Below, piece after piece: positions 42,851 through 48,865 of a stretch of DNA of 64,000 bases. The number at the start of each line of letters is the position of its first letter. Position 1 is the stretch's first letter. The notes beneath the pieces were generated by a model. That model searched no databases and was not told the origin of the DNA. It saw only the letters and a list, made by a program, of their open reading frames with translations. The translations under genes and the position numbers were made by a program. The DNA lies in NCBI RefSeq assembly GCF_003391135.1, contig NZ_CP031455.1, forward strand, positions 1,798,001 through 1,862,000, given 5' to 3'. This DNA comes from Streptoverticillium olivoreticuli subsp. olivoreticuli. GTDB taxonomy: Bacteria > Actinomycetota > Actinomycetes > Streptomycetales > Streptomycetaceae.

Positions 42851-42871
42851 ATCGCTGGAGGTGTGATTGCC

Positions 42872-43141
42872 ATGGAGACGATCGTCGAGTGCACCATCGA
42901 TCTCGAGTTCCGTGAGGCCGGGCCGCTGACCCAGGCGGCCGCGCGGCTGCGCATGCGCGACGGCTCGGAATTCACGGCGCACGGTGTCACCAACCGTCAC
43001 CCGGACGACCCGGGCCAGCAGCGGGTCGGCGAAGAGGTCGCGGCGGCCCGCGCGCTGTACGGCCTCGCCGAACAGCTGCTGGAGAAGGCGGGCGTGGACA
43101 TCGAGGAACTCACCTACGAGCGCGCGCATCTGACGCACTGA
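42872..43141 (+). CDS. DUF1876-type small protein
   Basis: This 89-residue acidic protein resembles DUF1876, a family of small actinobacterial proteins with a double-stranded-RNA-binding-like fold: TIVECTIDLEFREA strand, GVTNRHPDDPGQQRVGEEVA and a long C-terminal helix ending LLEKAGVDIEEL. Its function is unknown. GGAGG lies ten bases upstream of ATG 42872; an in-frame GTG at 42863 overlaps that site, so the ATG is favoured. It ends at a strong terminator. Confidence 0.78.
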   Translation: METIVECTIDLEFREAGPLTQAAARLRMRDGSEFTAHGVTNRHPDDPGQQRVGEEVAAARALYGLAEQLLEKAGVDIEELTYERAHLTH

Positions 43142-43145
43142 CAGA

Positions 43146-43214
43146 GCCGGAGACCGGTCGCACGGAAGCGGCACGCGCGCTTCCGCACGACCGGTCGGGC
43201 TCCGGCCGGGTTTT
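43146..43214. terminator. Long bidirectional terminator between DUF1876 and the Rieske gene
   Basis: Three nested perfect stems form one hairpin: 43146-43151 with 43201-43206, 43152-43160 with 43188-43196, and 43164-43170 with 43178-43184. A TTTT run at 43211-43214 follows. It serves both convergent units, the phosphoribosyltransferase operon and the azomycin-like operon. Confidence 0.85.
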
Positions 43215-43215
43215 C

Positions 43216-43491
43216 TCAGTTCACCGGCTCGGGCGACCGCTCCGTGGTCTCCCGTACGCACAGCGGGGTGCGGGTGGGGCCGGTGACGGCCTCACCGGTC
43301 TCCAGGGAGAAGCTGGAGTGGTGCAGCGGGCAGGTGATCCGCAGCCGGGCGGCGTTGACATAGCCGTGGGCAAGAAATCCCTTGCGGTGCGGGCAGAGGG
43401 AATCGGCTTCGAATTCCCGCTCGCCGACGCGGATTCGGATGCGGTCCTCGCCGATCTTCTCGACCGTTACCGGTCCTGTCGTGTCCGGCAT
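43216..43491 (-). CDS. Rieske [2Fe-2S] ferredoxin-like protein of the azomycin-like operon
   Basis: This 91-residue protein is a single Rieske domain with both cluster-binding motifs: Cys33-x-His35 (CPHRKG) and Cys54-x-x-His57 (CPLHHSS). Such small Rieske proteins pass electrons to an oxygenase. The start codon directly follows the stop of the diiron oxygenase gene (TGAATG), so the two are coupled. It is the last gene of the five-gene minus-strand operon. In the nitroimidazole pathway it would be the electron donor to the N-oxygenase, which is an inference from position. Confidence 0.85.
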   Translation of the reverse strand: MPDTTGPVTVEKIGEDRIRIRVGEREFEADSLCPHRKGFLAHGYVNAARLRITCPLHHSSFSLETGEAVTGPTRTPLCVRETTERSPEPVN

Positions 43492-44322
43492 TCAGCCCAC
43501 CTTCAGCGCTGAGGCGACGGCTGCCTCGGTGGCACCGCCGATGACGTCACTGGCGAGCTTGAATCCCGTCCACACCTTGGCCGGGTGGAGGTCGGCCTCG
43601 GAGTCGAACTCCCTGATGGCGAACTGGAGTTCCTTGGCGTGGAAGTTGTCGATGTGCAGGTGCTCGGTGTAGTAGCGGGCGCCGGTCAGGCCGAGCCTGG
43701 TGGCGGCGTCGGCGAAGCACTGGAACGCGTAGAGGATGCTGGATTCCAGGTAGCACAGCGCGCCGAGGAAGTATTCCGGGCGCGGAGCGCGGGCGGCGGC
43801 CCAGAAGAAGGTGTTGACGTAGGCAAACGTCTCCTCGTTGGTGCGGTCGAGGTAGTCGCCGACCTCCAGGGACATGTCCAGTTCCGTCATCAGGTCGCGG
43901 TAGATGTTGAAGTGCGCCTGGTCGAGGTTCCCGCAGCCGAATTCGTCGACGAGCACCCGGAAGACCGCCATCTTGGCCTTCTTCGGGAGCCGCCACACGA
44001 TGGGCAGGAAGGACTCCGATTCGGTCAGGCCGTCCACGGCGAACTGCGCGACGACCTCCTTGAACTGCTCGCGGTCGAGGTCCTCGGCCAGGACCCGCTC
44101 GAATTCGGGCGCGTCGGCCTTCTCCGCCTCGAGCAGGGCCTTCATCTGACGGGTCAGGGCCGCCCGGTCGGCCATCCCGGGCGCGGCCGCCTCGATCTCA
44201 CGGGCGCGGCCGACGATCAGCCGCTCCTCCAGGTCGAGCAGTTCCCGCAGTTCATCGGGGGTGGGTATGGAACGGTTGAGTACGAAGAGGCGGCTGCCGG
44301 CCGTACGGGTCGTGGTGGTCAC
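43492..44322 (-). CDS. rohS: Haem-oxygenase-like diiron oxygenase (RohS-type N-oxygenase)
   Basis: This 276-residue all-helical protein belongs to the haem-oxygenase-like diiron oxidase (HDO) family. Candidate iron ligands are Glu127 and His137 (DEFGCGNLDQAHFNIYRDLM region), Glu193, and a second cluster of His221, His223, Asp225 and His228 (YTEHLHIDNFHAKEL). HDO members perform N-oxygenation or C-C cleavage, for example SznF, BesC and RohS. RohS converts 2-aminoimidazole to 2-nitroimidazole (azomycin). The family assignment is firm. The specific substrate is inferred from the neighbouring RohP-, RohR- and RohQ-like genes. GTG 44322 follows GGGAG at six bases. It lies 97 bp after the aldolase gene. 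Confidence 0.78.
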   Translation of the reverse strand: MTTTTRTAGSRLFVLNRSIPTPDELRELLDLEERLIVGRAREIEAAAPGMADRAALTRQMKALLEAEKADAPEFERVLAEDLDREQFKEVVAQFAVDGLTESESFLPIVWRLPKKAKMAVFRVLVDEFGCGNLDQAHFNIYRDLMTELDMSLEVGDYLDRTNEETFAYVNTFFWAAARAPRPEYFLGALCYLESSILYAFQCFADAATRLGLTGARYYTEHLHIDNFHAKELQFAIREFDSEADLHPAKVWTGFKLASDVIGGATEAAVASALKVG

Positions 44323-44419
44323 GGAAGACTCCCGGCGGAAAACGGATTCACGGATACGGATGGGGCGCCGGCCCGGACGCACGGCCGGTGGGGCGGCGCG
44401 TCCGGGCCTGCGCGTCCGG

Positions 44420-45244
44420 TCAGTCGACGGCCAGCGCGGTGCCGATGACGCCCCGGCGGACCAGCTCCGCCTTGACGTGCAGGTACCAGTCGTCCGTCAG
44501 CAGGCGGTGGCGCTCGGACAGCTCGTCGATGCGGGCCTGCGTCTCCTCGCCCGGCCGGGCGAGCGCCGCGGCGCAGACCGAGGGTTCGAGGTTGGCCAGC
44601 GGTCCGACGAAGCCCGCCACCCCGGGCGCCCGGGTGAGCAGCTGCTCCCAGCCCTGGAAGACGGGCACCGCGGCGGCGTTCCCCAGCAGGTCCCGGGTGA
44701 ACTCCGCCGATCCGCCGGAGTCCTTGACGCCGACGATGCCGGGCAGGTCGCAGACCTCACGCAGCGCGTCGATGTCCAGGGGCGCCCCGGAGACCACGTG
44801 CTCGTGGTAGACGAACACCGGCAGCGGGCTGCCGTCGAGGACCTCGGCGAAGTGGTCGACGAGCCCACGGCGCCCCCCGTCGGCGTCGGGGAACGGCGGG
44901 GGCACGACGACCGCGTCGGCACCGAGCCCGGCCGCCAGCCGGGCGCGGGCCAGGATGCCGTCCACGTCGCCGAGCGCCGCGCCGGCGAGGACGGGGGCGC
45001 CGTCCGCGTGCTCGACGGTCAGCCGCACCATGTCGGTCCACTGCTCGGGCGTGAGGGTCCAGCCCTCGCCCGTGCTGAGGGCCGGCACATAGCCGGTGAC
45101 GTCGTCCCGCAGTGACCGCACCAGGCGCTCGACGCTCTCCGCGCACACCCGGCGGTGCTCGTCGACCGGGGTGACCAGGGGCACGAGCGTGCCGCGCAGG
45201 CCCTTCAGCCGCCGGACGGCCGCCGCGCGGTCAGAGCCCGCCAT
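44420..45244 (-). CDS. rohR: DHDPS/NAL-family aldolase (RohR-type)
   Basis: This 274-residue TIM-barrel enzyme is of the dihydrodipicolinate synthase and N-acetylneuraminate lyase family. The Schiff-base lysine is Lys174 in VGVKDSGG and the catalytic Tyr lies in FVYHEH. Class I pyruvate aldolases of this type work in either direction. In the azomycin pathway RohR cleaves 4-hydroxy-2-ketoarginine to guanidinoacetaldehyde and pyruvate, and the gene order here supports that. ATG 45244 overlaps the 3' end of the PIN-like gene by 14 bp. A diaminopimelate role is unlikely because the sequence diverges from DapA and sits in this operon. Confidence 0.8.
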   Translation of the reverse strand: MAGSDRAAAVRRLKGLRGTLVPLVTPVDEHRRVCAESVERLVRSLRDDVTGYVPALSTGEGWTLTPEQWTDMVRLTVEHADGAPVLAGAALGDVDGILARARLAAGLGADAVVVPPPFPDADGGRRGLVDHFAEVLDGSPLPVFVYHEHVVSGAPLDIDALREVCDLPGIVGVKDSGGSAEFTRDLLGNAAAVPVFQGWEQLLTRAPGVAGFVGPLANLEPSVCAAALARPGEETQARIDELSERHRLLTDDWYLHVKAELVRRGVIGTALAVD

Positions 45245-45734
45245 GGTCGGCCTCCAGGACCAGGGACCGTTCGTAGAGCTTGTCGAGCGCGTCCGGGAAG
45301 ACCCCGCGCTCCGTGGCCGGTTCGGGCTCCCGCACGGAGGGTCCGAGTCCGGTCAGGGCGGTGAGCCGCGGGTTGACGGTGACCAGCCGGCCGCCGGTGG
45401 CGACGACCGAGCCGAGCAGCAGCCGGTCGCGCACCCGCAGCCCGGAGGTCTCCGCGGGGAGGGCCGCGGCGGCGGCCAGATCGGCGTCCGTGTAGGCGCG
45501 CCGGGCGATCGGCATCAGGGAGTGCAGCACATCCATGAAGGGGTAGTAGGCGTCCTGCACGTCACGCGGCAGATGCCACACGAAGTCGTCGCAGCGGCCC
45601 ACTTCCTCGTAGGTCATCACGACGGGCCGGTCCAGGTGGGACGCGAAGAAGGCCGTGCAGGCCGCCCGTACGGCCGGGTCGGTGCTGTGCATCCCCATGA
45701 AGAGGGACGCGTCGAGGTAGATGTCAGACGCCAT
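45231..45734 (-). CDS. rohQ: PIN-like protein (DUF6190-type), probable RohQ-like cyclase
   Basis: This 167-residue protein begins with a PIN-like strand ([11 protein letters not shown], Asp8). It has a helical middle, and later [23 protein letters not shown], which resembles the acidic core of PIN nuclease folds. It overlaps the PLP gene upstream by 11 bp and the aldolase gene downstream by 14 bp, so it is tightly coupled to both. In the azomycin pathway the protein in this position is RohQ, which turns guanidinoacetaldehyde into 2-aminoimidazole. I assign that role by position with less certainty than the neighbours. Use of a nuclease-like fold for cyclodehydration would be unusual. Confidence 0.65.
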   Translation of the reverse strand: MASDIYLDASLFMGMHSTDPAVRAACTAFFASHLDRPVVMTYEEVGRCDDFVWHLPRDVQDAYYPFMDVLHSLMPIARRAYTDADLAAAAALPAETSGLRVRDRLLLGSVVATGGRLVTVNPRLTALTGLGPSVREPEPATERGVFPDALDKLYERSLVLEADHGGL

Positions 45735-46878
45735 AGCCGTCCACCGCCTCTCGGAGGCGGGTGACGGAGGCGAGGAACTCGCCGGGGTCGCGGGCGAGCG
45801 CCAGACGGACATAGGACTCGCCGCGCTCGGGCTCGTTCCAGAAGAAGAAGGTGCCGGGCAGCACATAGACCTCGTGCTGCGCCAAGTGCCGCTGGAGGTC
45901 GGTCGCCTTGACGTTCCCGTCCTGGATACGGAACCAGGCCACGCTGACGTTGACGGCCGGTTCGATGTGCTCCAGAAGGCTGCCGGCGAGGGCCTTCTGC
46001 GCGGCCTCCCGGTTGCGGGTGATCACATCGCGGACCGACGCCATGCCGTCCTCGATGGAGTCCTCCACATAGCGGGAGAGGAAGTTGAGGATGAAGGGCG
46101 AGACGTCGAGCAGCACGCTGGTGTGGATGTTGTAGACGTCCTCGTAGAGGTCGCGGCTGCAGGTGAGCAGGGCGCACTTGGCATCCTGGAGCGGCCAGGT
46201 CTTGCCGGTGTCCTCCAGCGCGATGTAGCGGACCCCGGAGGCGTCGAGCAGCTCGTAGAGGTCGAAGCGGCCGAAGCGGGGGTCGGCGAGGGCGAAGGCG
46301 GCGAAGCAGAGGTCGACGATGAAGAGCTTGTCGTGGTCGACGCAGTAGCGGACGACCTCCTCGAAGCCCTTGCGGCCGTGGGAGAGAAGGCTGAACCCGG
46401 TGGGGTTGTTGGGGTCGACGAGGAAGAGCGCGTCGGTGGTGACGGACGCGGCGAGCCGCTCGTAGATGCGGTCGACGTCGTGCAGGGCGTCCTCGGGGAC
46501 GGGCACCGGCTGCACACCGACGTTGTGCAGCACGTCGGGAAGGTTGTCGAAACACGGCTCGACGAGGCTGACGGTGATGTCGTGGCTCTTGAGGTACATG
46601 CCGGCGACCAGCGTCGATATGGAGGCCGCGTAGGAGAGCATGGTCGATTCGGCGCGGACGCTGTTCTGACCGTGCAGCCGGAAGAAGACCTCCTTGAATC
46701 GGTCCTCGAGATCGGCCTGCTTGGTGGCCTCGGCCTCGTACCAGAGAGCGGGCAGGGCTGCCACGATCTCCTGCTGGCCCGGGGACTGCTGCTGGTGCGT
46801 GTGGGCATCGGCGAGGTTGAAACGGGTCTTGAGTGCCTCGATCTCGTGCTGGGTGAGGTCGAGAAGCTGCTCGGTCAC
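45724..46878 (-). CDS. rohP: PLP-dependent arginine oxidase/hydroxylase (MppP/RohP family)
   Basis: This 384-residue fold-type I PLP enzyme looks like an aminotransferase, with DPNNPTG, the PLP-phosphate Asp in IVDLCFAAF and Lys226 in EDTGKTW. The N-terminal segment ([19 protein letters not shown] followed by ALPALW), [12 protein letters not shown] and EDALHDVD match, as I remember it, the oxygen-using arginine oxidase MppP and its relative RohP rather than true aminotransferases. RohP converts L-arginine with oxygen to 4-hydroxy-2-ketoarginine, the first step to azomycin; MppP serves enduracididine synthesis. The aldolase and HDO gene that follow favour RohP. GTG 46878 has AAGGAGA upstream. 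It is the first gene of the operon, divergent from GntR. Confidence 0.8.
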   Translation of the reverse strand: MTEQLLDLTQHEIEALKTRFNLADAHTHQQQSPGQQEIVAALPALWYEAEATKQADLEDRFKEVFFRLHGQNSVRAESTMLSYAASISTLVAGMYLKSHDITVSLVEPCFDNLPDVLHNVGVQPVPVPEDALHDVDRIYERLAASVTTDALFLVDPNNPTGFSLLSHGRKGFEEVVRYCVDHDKLFIVDLCFAAFALADPRFGRFDLYELLDASGVRYIALEDTGKTWPLQDAKCALLTCSRDLYEDVYNIHTSVLLDVSPFILNFLSRYVEDSIEDGMASVRDVITRNREAAQKALAGSLLEHIEPAVNVSVAWFRIQDGNVKATDLQRHLAQHEVYVLPGTFFFWNEPERGESYVRLALARDPGEFLASVTRLREAVDGYGV

Positions 46879-47162
46879 GGGTTCTCCTTCGCGTGCTGTG
46901 GCAGATGAGCGACAGTCAGACGCCACGGGTGCCGATGGGCTCCCGCGGTGAAGAGGCGCGCCGACGGGGTCCGGGCGGATGGCGCACGGGCCCGCGTGAC
47001 GGCGGTGGGAATACGAACCGGAGGTTCCGCACGGCGACGTGCGTGGAACGAGAGCGCGCTGGTCGGAAACGCGTGGGCCGCGTGATGACGCCGGACCCGC
47101 ATCCGGCCTGGCCGGAGGTCGACGGCGAAGTGGCGTGAAGCACCCGCGAATTGACCCCCGTA

Positions 47163-47174
47163 TAACGTACGTTA
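47163..47174. promoter_or_regulatory. 12-bp palindrome upstream of GntR (candidate operator 1)
   Basis: TAACGTACGTTA is a perfect palindrome 46 bp upstream of the GntR start, in the 341-bp gap shared with the rohP-like gene. Its GTAC centre fits sites of FadR-type GntR regulators. The gap (46879-47219) otherwise holds no gene I can support. Confidence 0.5.
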
Positions 47175-47176
47175 AC

Positions 47177-47192
47177 CGATGATCGATCATCG
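47177..47192. promoter_or_regulatory. 16-bp perfect palindrome upstream of GntR (shared with the aceE promoter)
   Basis: CGATGATCGATCATCG is perfectly palindromic and lies 28 bp before the GntR start. Its 12-bp core ATGATCGATCAT recurs at 48627-48638 upstream of aceE, and the match continues for several bases downstream (ATCGnTCA). This suggests one regulator for both promoters, most simply the adjacent GntR protein. Confidence 0.65.
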
Positions 47193-47219
47193 CTCAAGGT
47201 TGTTGGGAGACCCACGTCC

Positions 47220-47888
47220 ATGACTGGAGAGTCGCTCCACCGCCCAGGCCCCATGACCGGGCCGACCCGTGCCCCGCTCAGCGACCAGGTCAGGCGCATC
47301 CTGCTCGACCATCTCTCGCGGGGTCGCTGGCTGCCCGGCGAGCGGATCGTCGAGCGCCGGGTCGCGATGGAACTGGGGGTGAGCCAGACGCCCGTTCGGG
47401 AGGCCCTGAGGGATCTCCAGGCGCTGCAGTTGGTCGAGTTGTCGCCGAACAAGGGGACGTGGGTGCGCGAGCTGACGCCCCAGCGGCTCGGCCAGGTCTA
47501 TCCGGTCCGCGGCGCCCTGGAGCGGCTGGCCGCGGAGCTCGCACACAAACAACTGGCGGACCGCGTCGACGTCCTGGAGGAGCACACGGCCCGGATGCAC
47601 GCCGCGGCGAGGGCCGGGGACGTCGACGGACAGGTCCGCCACGGAGTGGCCTTTCACCGGGAGATCGTCGAAGCGGCCGGGAATTCCGTACTGTTGCCCA
47701 ACTGGGAGTCGCTGACCATCGAGTTGTGGACCCGGCTCTCCCTCACCCGGCTGCGCACCGAGCTGCACGACAACGCCTCGGACCACGAGCCCCTCGTCGA
47801 GGCGTTCCGGCGCCAGGACCCGGAAGCCGGGCGGCTGCTGCAACTGCACATCCTGGGCTACGCCCATGAACCGATCGGAGCGTCATGA
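47220..47888 (+). CDS. GntR-family (FadR/FCD subfamily) transcriptional regulator
   Basis: This 222-residue protein has an N-terminal GntR winged helix (about 18-82; GERIVERRVAMELGVSQTPV then REALRDLQALQLVE) and a C-terminal all-helical FCD-type ligand domain with the conserved histidine in VAFHREIVEAAGN. FCD members usually sense carboxylic acids. It is divergent from the azomycin-like operon and overlaps the DsbA-fold gene by ATGA. Two palindromes lie directly upstream, and one of them recurs before aceE. A pyruvate-like or arginine-derived signal is an attractive guess because RohR releases pyruvate and AceE consumes it. Confidence 0.88.
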   Translation: MTGESLHRPGPMTGPTRAPLSDQVRRILLDHLSRGRWLPGERIVERRVAMELGVSQTPVREALRDLQALQLVELSPNKGTWVRELTPQRLGQVYPVRGALERLAAELAHKQLADRVDVLEEHTARMHAAARAGDVDGQVRHGVAFHREIVEAAGNSVLLPNWESLTIELWTRLSLTRLRTELHDNASDHEPLVEAFRRQDPEAGRLLQLHILGYAHEPIGAS

Positions 47889-48586
47889 CCACCACCACAC
47901 CCGCGCCCCGGGACGAGGTCCGTCCCGGGGTCATCACCGTCTTCTCCGACATCTGGTGCTCGTTCGCGCACGTGGCCATGCACCGGCTGCACACCACCCG
48001 CGCACGGCTGGGACTGGAGGACCGCGTCAGGCTGAACCACCGCGCGTTCCCGCTGGAGATGTTCAACAACGGCCCGAGCCCGCGCCCCGGCACGGACTCC
48101 GAGGTGGGCGGCGTGGCCCATATCGAGCCCGAGGCGGGCTGGCAGCTCTGGCGCGCGCCCGACTGGAAGTTCCCCTCCACCTCGCTGCCGGCGCTGGAGG
48201 CGGTGCAGCTCGCGAAGGAGCAGGGCCTGGAGGCGTCCGAGCGGCTGGACCTGGCGCTGCGCCGCGCCTTCTGGGCGGAGAGCCGGTCCATCGGCGCGTA
48301 CGCGGTCGTGCTGGCCGTCGCCAAGGAGACGGAAGGGATTGATCCGCAGCCCATCGCCGAGGGGCTGGCCGGGGGCCGGGCCCGCGCGCTGATCGCGCGC
48401 GACTTCCTCTGCGCGAAGGAACACGGCGTCATATGCAGCCCGCACTTCTACCTCCCCGATGGATCAGATCACGCCAATCCCGGGGTCGCGGCGCGCTGGC
48501 ACGGCGCGTACGGAACGGGCTTTCCCGAGGTAACGGCCAATGACCGGGGCGTTTACGAGGCCATCCTGGAGCGCGCGGCCGACTGA
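47885..48586 (+). CDS. DsbA-fold (FrnE/HCCA isomerase-like) protein
   Basis: This 233-residue thioredoxin-like protein of the DSBA oxidoreductase family has the active-site region SDIWCSFAH. Only the first cysteine of a CxxC is present, as in kappa-class glutathione transferases and 2-hydroxychromene carboxylate isomerases. The C-terminal GVICSPHFYLPDGSD loop carries the conserved cis-Pro region. It is translationally coupled to the GntR gene (ATGA). Its role is unknown. Because it is next to a nitroimidazole-type operon, detoxification or redox tailoring is possible. Confidence 0.8.
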   Translation: MTTTTPAPRDEVRPGVITVFSDIWCSFAHVAMHRLHTTRARLGLEDRVRLNHRAFPLEMFNNGPSPRPGTDSEVGGVAHIEPEAGWQLWRAPDWKFPSTSLPALEAVQLAKEQGLEASERLDLALRRAFWAESRSIGAYAVVLAVAKETEGIDPQPIAEGLAGGRARALIARDFLCAKEHGVICSPHFYLPDGSDHANPGVAARWHGAYGTGFPEVTANDRGVYEAILERAAD

Positions 48587-48626
48587 CTCACAGGTCAGAA
48601 CGGCCCGGGCGGGCCCACGGGGAAAA

Positions 48627-48638
48627 ATGATCGATCAT
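48627..48638. promoter_or_regulatory. Second copy of the ATGATCGATCAT palindrome, upstream of aceE
   Basis: This is the same 12-bp core as at 47179-47190. It lies 24 bp upstream of the -35 box of the likely aceE promoter, a position more typical of an activator site or distal operator than of direct blocking. Confidence 0.6.
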
Positions 48639-48661
48639 CGTTCATTACCGGTGAGTAGATG

Positions 48662-48691
48662 TTGACTACACCAACTTGTCACTCCTAGCGT
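48662..48691 (+). promoter_or_regulatory. Likely aceE promoter
   Basis: TTGACT (48662-48667), an 18-bp spacer and TAGCGT (48686-48691) resemble a Streptomyces housekeeping promoter. It would give an mRNA leader of about 170 nt before GTG 48866. The leader has no ORF or fold I can assign. Confidence 0.5.
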
Positions 48692-48865
48692 TGCCGGACG
48701 GAAACGCGGTTCCGCCACACGGAATCAGAGGTTCTGACGGGGCGCACCGCCGGCCCCGGCGGCCGGTCCACCCGCATGCCCGGCCGCGCGTCACCACAGC
48801 CGGGGGCACCGCGGCAGCACGCGGCGCCCCCGGCCCCCACCCGGGATCGTGAAAGAGGATCACCC

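Noticed and set aside
42863..42871. GTG 42863 as the start of the DUF1876-type gene
   Set aside because: It overlaps the GGAGG ribosome binding site, which serves ATG 42872 at a proper distance.
46875..47102. A 75-codon minus-strand frame in the roh/gntR divergent gap
   Set aside because: It overlaps the rohP ribosome binding site, is Arg/Ala/Pro-rich and has no ribosome binding site of its own.
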